A stretch of DNA of 19,632 nt from Burkholderiaceae bacterium (GTDB lineage: Bacteria > Pseudomonadota > Gammaproteobacteria > Burkholderiales > Burkholderiaceae). Both the position numbers and the translations under genes were made by a program. The stretch covers positions 1-19,632 of the forward strand of contig JALREG010000158.1 in assembly GCA_023253905.1 (NCBI GenBank). Direction: 5' to 3'. This document shows, one piece after another, positions 14,939 to 19,632 of this stretch (positions are counted from its first letter, which is position 1; the number at the start of each line of letters is the position of its first letter). Under the pieces are notes generated by a model. It made no database searches. It was not told where the DNA came from and saw only the letters and a list, made by a program, of their open reading frames with translations.

Positions 14939-17011
14939 GTGATTCCGCAGGACTTCATCCAGCAGCTGCTCGCCCGCGTCGATATCGTCGACGTGGTGGG
15001 GCGTCACGTGAAGCTCAAGCGCGCGGGCGCTAATTTCCTGGGGCTCTGCCCGTTTCACGGCGAAAAATCGCCTTCCTTTACTGTGAGTCCTACCAAGCAG
15101 TTTTACCACTGCTTTGGATGTGGCGCCCATGGGTCGGCGATCGGATTTCTCATGGAGCATGCCGGTCAGGGGTATGTGGATGCCATTCGGGACCTGGCGC
15201 GCGAAGCGGGGATGACGGTTCCAGAGTCGCGCGACATTGACCCCGCCGCTGCCGCCGCAGCGGCCTCCGAATCTCAGAGCCTGCTGGCCATTCTCGAGGC
15301 CGCCGCGCGCCACTATCGTCAGCGGCTGCGCGATACGCCCCGTGCGATCGACTACCTGAAGGGGCGGGGCCTGACCGGCGAGACGGCTGCTCGGTTCGGA
15401 ATCGGTTATGCGCCCGCCCAGTGGCGGGCGTTGGAAGCTGCGGTTCCCGATTATTCGGCGACGGTGCTGGCCACCGCGGGCCTGGTGATTGAGTCGCCGG
15501 CGGATGACAGCGGCACCGGATATTCGGGCACGTCTCGAGGGACTGATTCGGGTGAGGTCAAGCCTGATTCGGTTGGGGAGGTGGTGGGCGCGCAAACGCA
15601 GAGCCCGTTGATGCCTGAGGCAGAGGCGCCGGGCTTAGAGACGCCAGAACCGGCGCAGCCAGACCCGGGAGCTCCCGCTTCGATCGCGCGGGGCCGAACC
15701 CGTCGCTATGACCGGTTTCGCGACCGCATCATGTTTCCGATCCGTAATCCGCGCGGCCAGGTGATTGGCTTTGGGGGGCGCGTGCTCGATGGCGGCGAGC
15801 CCAAATACATGAACTCGCCCGAAACGCCAGTGTTCTCCAAGGGACGAGAAATTTACGGCAGCTTCGAAGGCCGCGATGCGATTCGCCGCGAGGACTGCGT
15901 GGTGGTGGTCGAGGGCTACATGGACGTGGTGATGCTGGCCCAGCATGGCGTGGGTAATGCGGTGGCAACGCTGGGTACCGCCACCACGCCTGACCATGTC
16001 CGAAAATTGATTCGACTGGCCTCGCGTCTGGTGTTTGCGTTTGATGGGGACGCTGCCGGTCGAAAAGCCGCGTCGCGCGCACTCGCCGTATGTCTGCCGC
16101 ACACAGCGGATACCCGGCGAATCGACTTTCTGTTCCTGCCGCCTGAGCATGACCCGGACAGTTTCGTCCGCGAGCAGGGCGTGGAGGGTTGGCGTGAGCT
16201 GCTCGGTAAAACGGTACCGCTCTCGGAAGTGTTGCTTCGAGAGCTATCGCAGCAGATTGACCTGGGTACGCCCGAGGGCCGCGCGATGCTGCTCGCCAAG
16301 GCGCGTCCCATGATCAGCGAGCTTTCAGCCCCGGCGCTTCGCCTTCAGATCGTGCATCGACTTGCTGCGCTGGCTCAGCTCGCCGTTGCTGAGGTGGAGC
16401 GGTTCTTTCAGCCCGAGCGAGGCGCCCGCGGATTCGAACGCGGGGCGGACCGGAGTTCGTCCTGGACGGACGGCGCACGTGCGCCGCGTAGGGATGATTC
16501 GACGAGTCACGAGGGGGCGCCGCGCAAGCTCCGTGGAGAACGTGCGGGCCCGCCCAAGGCGGGTTATCGCGCCGAACCTCCCCGGTTGCGGGTGCCCGCT
16601 GCAGCCCCTGATCTCGAAGCTCGGTCGCGTCTGCTGCTCGCTCTCCACCCGGCACTTGCCGGCACGCTTGATGCAGACGAGGCTTGGGTGCCGGCTGTTC
16701 TGGCCAACTGGATCCGGAAAATTGCTGCGCTACCGCCAGGCGGTACTTTTGCGAGCGTCTGCGAGGCGCTGCGTGGCTCCGATCCCGAAGAGGTTCTCCG
16801 ACTGGAGCGCGCTGGCGGCGCCGATTCTGCCGGTTTCGCCGAGTTAAGCGGCGAGGAGGCAGCACTTGAACTGGGCGGGGCGCTTGGGCAGTTGAAAAGT
16901 CGCTGGGCGCGCCAGCAGATCGAACAACTGGTGTCCTCCGGCGTCAACACCGAGGAGCAGAGACAACGCTACGCAGCACTCCTCAAGATGACCCGGGCCA
17001 TGGTAAAATGA
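14939..17011 (+). CDS. dnaG: DNA primase DnaG
   Basis: RNA primer polymerase of replication, 690 residues from a GTG start 9 bases behind yqeY. The N-terminal zinc domain has CPFHGEKSPSF (Cys37, His40) and FYHCFGCGAHG (Cys58, Cys61). The polymerase core includes the YDRFRDRIMFPIR block (257-269), GFGGRVL and PKYMNSPET. The TOPRIM metal site is VVVEGYMDV (Glu325), FAFDGDAAGRKAA (Asp369, Asp371) and EHDPDSFV (Asp405, Asp407). A Gly/Arg/Ser-rich linker (about 490-555) leads to the C-terminal helicase-binding domain (about 560-690). Odd: residues about 187-253, between GLVIES and RYDRFR, are a Gly/Ser/Pro/Glu-rich insertion of about 65 residues where E. coli has only a few. This probably explains the length above the usual 580-660. 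The last codons carry a possible promoter for rpoD. Confidence 0.97.
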   Translation: MIPQDFIQQLLARVDIVDVVGRHVKLKRAGANFLGLCPFHGEKSPSFTVSPTKQFYHCFGCGAHGSAIGFLMEHAGQGYVDAIRDLAREAGMTVPESRDIDPAAAAAAASESQSLLAILEAAARHYRQRLRDTPRAIDYLKGRGLTGETAARFGIGYAPAQWRALEAAVPDYSATVLATAGLVIESPADDSGTGYSGTSRGTDSGEVKPDSVGEVVGAQTQSPLMPEAEAPGLETPEPAQPDPGAPASIARGRTRRYDRFRDRIMFPIRNPRGQVIGFGGRVLDGGEPKYMNSPETPVFSKGREIYGSFEGRDAIRREDCVVVVEGYMDVVMLAQHGVGNAVATLGTATTPDHVRKLIRLASRLVFAFDGDAAGRKAASRALAVCLPHTADTRRIDFLFLPPEHDPDSFVREQGVEGWRELLGKTVPLSEVLLRELSQQIDLGTPEGRAMLLAKARPMISELSAPALRLQIVHRLAALAQLAVAEVERFFQPERGARGFERGADRSSSWTDGARAPRRDDSTSHEGAPRKLRGERAGPPKAGYRAEPPRLRVPAAAPDLEARSRLLLALHPALAGTLDADEAWVPAVLANWIRKIAALPPGGTFASVCEALRGSDPEEVLRLERAGGADSAGFAELSGEEAALELGGALGQLKSRWARQQIEQLVSSGVNTEEQRQRYAALLKMTRAMVK
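17001..17009 (+). promoter_or_regulatory. Possible extended -10 promoter for rpoD inside the end of dnaG
   Basis: TGGTAAAAT fits an extended -10 (TGnTATAAT with one mismatch) and covers the last codons of dnaG. No good -35 is seen at 16-18 bases, which extended -10 promoters can do without. A start near 17016 would give rpoD its own leader of about 78 bases. E. coli also has rpoD promoters inside dnaG. Confidence 0.35.
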
Positions 17012-17017
17012 TAGGTT

Positions 17018-17038
17018 TTCTCCGTAAAAAACGGAGGA
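17018..17038 (+). other. Hairpin in the dnaG-rpoD gap
   Basis: TTCTCCGT pairs with ACGGAGGA around an AAAAA loop (one G-T wobble), 6 bases after the dnaG stop. It lacks a following U-run, so it is not an obvious terminator. A processing or stability element between primase and sigma is possible, as in E. coli where RNase E cuts between dnaG and rpoD. The rest of the 82-base gap holds the rpoD Shine-Dalgarno GGGGGTGA at 17083-17090. Confidence 0.4.
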
Positions 17039-17093
17039 CGAACGGCAAGGTCGCGCTGGAAGCGATAAGCGTTCAGGCAAACGGGGGTGACTG

Positions 17094-19632
17094 ATGAAGC
17101 GAACGGGTTCGAAAACAGCGACGGTCAGGGCTGCGGGTTCGGGGCGGGTGGCGGCTAAGGTGGCTTCCAAAACAGCGGTGGCTACCAAAACAGCGGGGAA
17201 GGTAGCGGTTAAACCACCGGTTAAATCGGTCGTTAAATCGGCGAGCAGGTCGGCGGTTAAGTCAGCGGTTCCGGCTACCGGTAAGGCGGCCAAACCAGCG
17301 GCCAAAATTGTAGTGAAGCTTGCCACGAAGTTTGCGGCAAAGTCCGCTACGAAGGGAACCGCCCGTAGCACAGCCAAGTTACCCGCTAAGTCTGCGCCCT
17401 CCCGATCCGCCGCGCAGTCATCCAAAACCCCGTCGCGTGCTTCGGCGAATGCAGCAACCAAGCCTTTGATGAAGGCTGCGGCATTACCTCCAAAGAAGGG
17501 GCTCGGGTCTGGGAAAGCGGTGGCTCAAGCGGCATCGAAGGCCGGCTCAAAGATCGTCGCGAAGTCCGTAGCGAAAGCGCCTGTCAAGCCCGTTGCGAAG
17601 CCTGGTATCAAGGCGGTGCCAAATTCTCCGGCCAAGCCCGTCGCCAAATCAACCGCCAAGCCCGTCATGAAGGCGGCCGCTAAGCCGACCTCCAAGCCTG
17701 TCGCCAAGCCGGCGCTTGCGCCTGCCCAGAAAGCGGCCAACAAGCAGGCGCCGAAGCCTGCGTCCAATTCCGCCACGAAGTCTGCTGCCAAGCCGGTCGC
17801 AAAGCCCGTTCCTAAAGCTGAAAAAGCCGCTTCGCAGTCGAGTAAGTCGGGAGCAACCTCTACGATCGCGGTCCGAGCCGCTGCCACGCCAAAATCCGCC
17901 CCCAAATCGGTCGATGCGGCCGGTACGCACAAAAAGGCCGCTACGGTTTCGGCCAAGCCGGCCGAATCCAAGCCCGCTGCAATAGCGCCCGGGCTGAAGT
18001 CCACCGCGGGAGTGGCCAAGGCAGCGGTACCCGGCAAGGAAGCGAAGGTAGCCGCGCCCGCCAAGGAAGCGAAGGTGGCAGCCCTCGCCAAGGAGGCCAA
18101 ACCGGCCAAGGCAGCCAAGCCAGGAAAGCCTGGCAAGCCGGCCAAGGCCGGTGCCCATTCCGAGGGTGAAGAGGACCTCGACGAAGCCTCCGATGGCACA
18201 GACCAGGTCGAAGTGTTCGACGACGCGGAGTCCGAGGCCGAGGCCATTCCAGAAGTACCTGTGGTCGCGGTCAAGGCCACCAAACGCGGCAGCCGTGCGA
18301 AGGAGAAGCAGCTCCTGAAGGAGCTCGGTGGCCGCTCGGGCATTACCGAAGAGCAGCGTGAGGCCACCCGGAACAATCTCAAGACGCTGATCAAGCTGGG
18401 CAAGGAGCGAAGCTTCCTCACCTATGCGGAGATCAACGACCATCTCCCCGAGGACCTGGTTGAGGCCGAGGCGATCGAATCGATCGTCAGCACATTCAAT
18501 GACATGGGCATCGCGGTATACGATCAGGCGCCCGATGCTGAAACGCTGCTCATGGCCGACACCACTCCGGTGGCGAGCTCCGATGACGACGCCGAGGAAG
18601 AGGCCGAAGCTGCGCTATCTACGGTTGATTCCGAATTTGGTCGAACCACCGACCCAGTTCGCATGTACATGCGAGAAATGGGTTCGGTCGAACTCCTCAC
18701 GCGCGAGGGCGAGATTGAAATCGCCAAGCGGATCGAGGACGGCCTCAAGCACATGATCCGTGCGATCTCGGCCTGTCCCACCACCATCAAGGAAGTTCTC
18801 GATCACGCCGACCGTATCCGGGCCGGAACCATGCGCATCGACGAGGTGGTCGACGGGCTGATCGATCCGAATGCGCAGGAAGTCGAGTTTGTTGCAGCCG
18901 CCCCTGCCGCGCCTGCCGAAGAAGCGGATTTTGAAGACGAAGAGGGGGGCGATGCTGGGGGTGCCAACACCGCTCGGCTCGAGGAGCTCAAGCGCGATGC
19001 GCTTGCAAAATTCGAACTGATCAGCTCGGGCTTTGATCGGATGCGGGTTGCGTTCGAAAAAGACGGTTATCAGAGCAAGCCCTACCTCAAGGCTCAAAGC
19101 GAGATTCAAGACGAGCTGATGACGATCCGCTTCACCGCGAAAATCGTCGAAAAGCTCTGCGACACGCTGCGCAGCCAGGTCGAAGAGGTTCGCAAGCTCG
19201 AGCGCTCAATTGCCGAAATATGCGTTCGCCGGGTAGGCATGCCTCGGGAGCATTTCCTCGCGTCGTTTCCGGGTAATGAAACCAATCTGCGCTGGGTCGA
19301 GTCCGAGCTGAGCAAGCCCTCCGCATGGCAGCAGGTGCTCACGCGCAATGTGCCCGCCATTCAGGATCTGCAGCAGAAACTGATCGACCTTCAGGTGCGA
19401 GTGGTTCTGCCATTGGCCGACCTGAAAGACATCAATAAGAAGATGACCACCGGCGAGACGAGCGCCCGGAAGGCCAAGCGCGAAATGACCGAGGCCAATC
19501 TGCGGCTGGTCATCTCAATCGCCAAGAAATACACCAATCGTGGTCTTCAGTTTCTCGATCTGATTCAGGAAGGCAACATCGGCCTGATGAAAGCCGTTGA
19601 TAAATTCGAATATCGGCGCGGCTATAAATTCT
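17094..19632 (+). CDS. rpoD: RNA polymerase sigma-70 factor RpoD with a long lysine-rich N-terminal extension (3' end outside window)
   Basis: Housekeeping sigma factor, 846 residues visible. Conserved parts: region 1.1 (about 400-485, [13 protein letters not shown] then [14 protein letters not shown]), an acidic spacer, region 1.2 (from about 520, [21 protein letters not shown]), the non-conserved region (about 560-795), and the start of region 2 from residue 800 ([35 protein letters not shown]). The window ends in region 2, so the rest of region 2 and regions 3-4 (core binding and -10/-35 reading) are mostly unseen. Unusual: about 395 residues precede region 1.1. Residues 1-242 hold about 46 Lys and no Asp or Glu, with Lys every fourth residue; 315-341 is a ninefold-period repeat; 357-388 is strongly acidic. 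Start 17094 is supported by GGGGGTGA just upstream; ATGs at 17469 and 17667 in frame are alternatives that would still leave a basic tail. Confidence 0.96.
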   Translation, partial: MKRTGSKTATVRAAGSGRVAAKVASKTAVATKTAGKVAVKPPVKSVVKSASRSAVKSAVPATGKAAKPAAKIVVKLATKFAAKSATKGTARSTAKLPAKSAPSRSAAQSSKTPSRASANAATKPLMKAAALPPKKGLGSGKAVAQAASKAGSKIVAKSVAKAPVKPVAKPGIKAVPNSPAKPVAKSTAKPVMKAAAKPTSKPVAKPALAPAQKAANKQAPKPASNSATKSAAKPVAKPVPKAEKAASQSSKSGATSTIAVRAAATPKSAPKSVDAAGTHKKAATVSAKPAESKPAAIAPGLKSTAGVAKAAVPGKEAKVAAPAKEAKVAALAKEAKPAKAAKPGKPGKPAKAGAHSEGEEDLDEASDGTDQVEVFDDAESEAEAIPEVPVVAVKATKRGSRAKEKQLLKELGGRSGITEEQREATRNNLKTLIKLGKERSFLTYAEINDHLPEDLVEAEAIESIVSTFNDMGIAVYDQAPDAETLLMADTTPVASSDDDAEEEAEAALSTVDSEFGRTTDPVRMYMREMGSVELLTREGEIEIAKRIEDGLKHMIRAISACPTTIKEVLDHADRIRAGTMRIDEVVDGLIDPNAQEVEFVAAAPAAPAEEADFEDEEGGDAGGANTARLEELKRDALAKFELISSGFDRMRVAFEKDGYQSKPYLKAQSEIQDELMTIRFTAKIVEKLCDTLRSQVEEVRKLERSIAEICVRRVGMPREHFLASFPGNETNLRWVESELSKPSAWQQVLTRNVPAIQDLQQKLIDLQVRVVLPLADLKDINKKMTTGETSARKAKREMTEANLRLVISIAKKYTNRGLQFLDLIQEGNIGLMKAVDKFEYRRGYKF
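17187..17816 (+). repeat. Degenerate 12-bp (tetrapeptide KxxA/KPVA) repeat array in rpoD
   Basis: Basic residues recur every four positions in three phase blocks. Residues 32-64 have Lys/Arg at 32, 36, 40, 44, 48, 52, 56, 64. Residues 67-135 have them at 67, 71, 75, 79, 83, 87, 91, 95, 99, 111, 115, 123, 127, 135. Residues 141-241 have Lys at 141, 149, 153, 157, 161, 165, 169, 173, 181, 185, 189, 193, 197, 201, 205, 213, 217, 221, 229, 233, 237, 241. Three of the four skipped positions in the last block hold Gln145, Asn177 and Asn225, each one base away from a Lys codon. The intervening residues are mostly Ala, Pro, Val, Ser, Thr. The pattern resembles KPAA-type repeats of AlgP and histone-H1-like bacterial proteins. 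Confidence 0.85.
18036..18116 (+). repeat. Three 27-bp repeats (KEAK-type nonapeptide) in rpoD
   Basis: Residues 315-341 read as three nine-residue units, [18 protein letters not shown] and KEAKPAKAA, at 18036, 18063 and 18090. The first two are nearly identical at the DNA level, pointing to tandem duplication. The unit differs from the four-residue array upstream, so the extension grew by more than one repeat type. Confidence 0.8.

Noticed and set aside
17525..18421. A 298-codon open frame on the minus strand with Ala/Gly/Leu repeats, looking like a repeat-rich surface protein
   Set aside because: It is the mirror image of the Lys/Ala/Pro-rich rpoD extension: AAG, GCC and CCG codons give few stops when read backwards. 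No ribosome site or family pattern is visible.
1..19632. Horizontally acquired island, defence system or CRISPR array
   Set aside because: All genes are recognisable core functions with similar base composition; no integrase other than XerD, no transposase, no direct-repeat/spacer array and no attachment site were seen.

Overview
The window is GC-rich and densely coded, and looks like core chromosome of a betaproteobacterium, most likely order Burkholderiales. That placement is inferred from three things: the sigma-70 protein sequence (regions 1.1 and 1.2 close to Burkholderia/Bordetella-type RpoD), the rpsU-yqeY-dnaG-rpoD order, and the tsaE-amiC / mutL neighbourhood. There are 15 protein genes (two cut by the window edges) plus signals. 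No gap between genes exceeds about 170 bases, and I see no insertion sequence, CRISPR array, rRNA or complete tRNA.

Layout. Positions 1-2795 (minus): mutL followed by the N-terminal part of a Bcr/CflA-type drug transporter. 2856-3569 (plus): dedA, divergent from mutL and overlapping the end of amiC. 3508-5342 (minus): tsaE-amiC, overlapping genes. 5414-6550 (plus): queG. 6559-7473 (minus): an AEC-family permease whose start codon overlaps that of xerD (7472-8392, plus). 8501-11662 (plus): a ketopantoate-reductase-family gene, ybaK, plsY and a ROK sugar kinase, tightly spaced as an operon. 11674-12714 (minus): tsaD. 12729-13958 (plus): an HI0933/YhiN-type flavoprotein. 14125 to the end (plus): the macromolecular-synthesis operon rpsU-yqeY-dnaG-rpoD, with a promoter and a very strong ribosome binding site before rpsU and hairpins after it.

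Functional themes. Translation fidelity and tRNA modification recur (TsaE and TsaD for t6A, QueG for queuosine, YbaK for mischarged tRNA). So do replication/repair (MutL, DnaG, XerD) and envelope biogenesis (AmiC, DedA, PlsY).

Most striking observations. (1) RpoD carries an extension of about 395 residues before sigma region 1.1. Its first 242 residues have no acidic residue, and lysines recur every fourth residue in three long phase blocks (a 12-bp DNA period), so a histone-H1/AlgP-like tail appears fused to the housekeeping sigma factor. (2) Several genes (mutL, dedA, queG, and more weakly tsaD and the flavoprotein) lack a Shine-Dalgarno sequence and instead have a -10-like hexamer ending exactly 6 bases before the start codon. 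This suggests leaderless mRNAs, in contrast to rpsU, rpoD, plsY and panE, which have clear Shine-Dalgarno sequences. (3) DnaG has a low-complexity insertion of about 65 residues inside its polymerase module.
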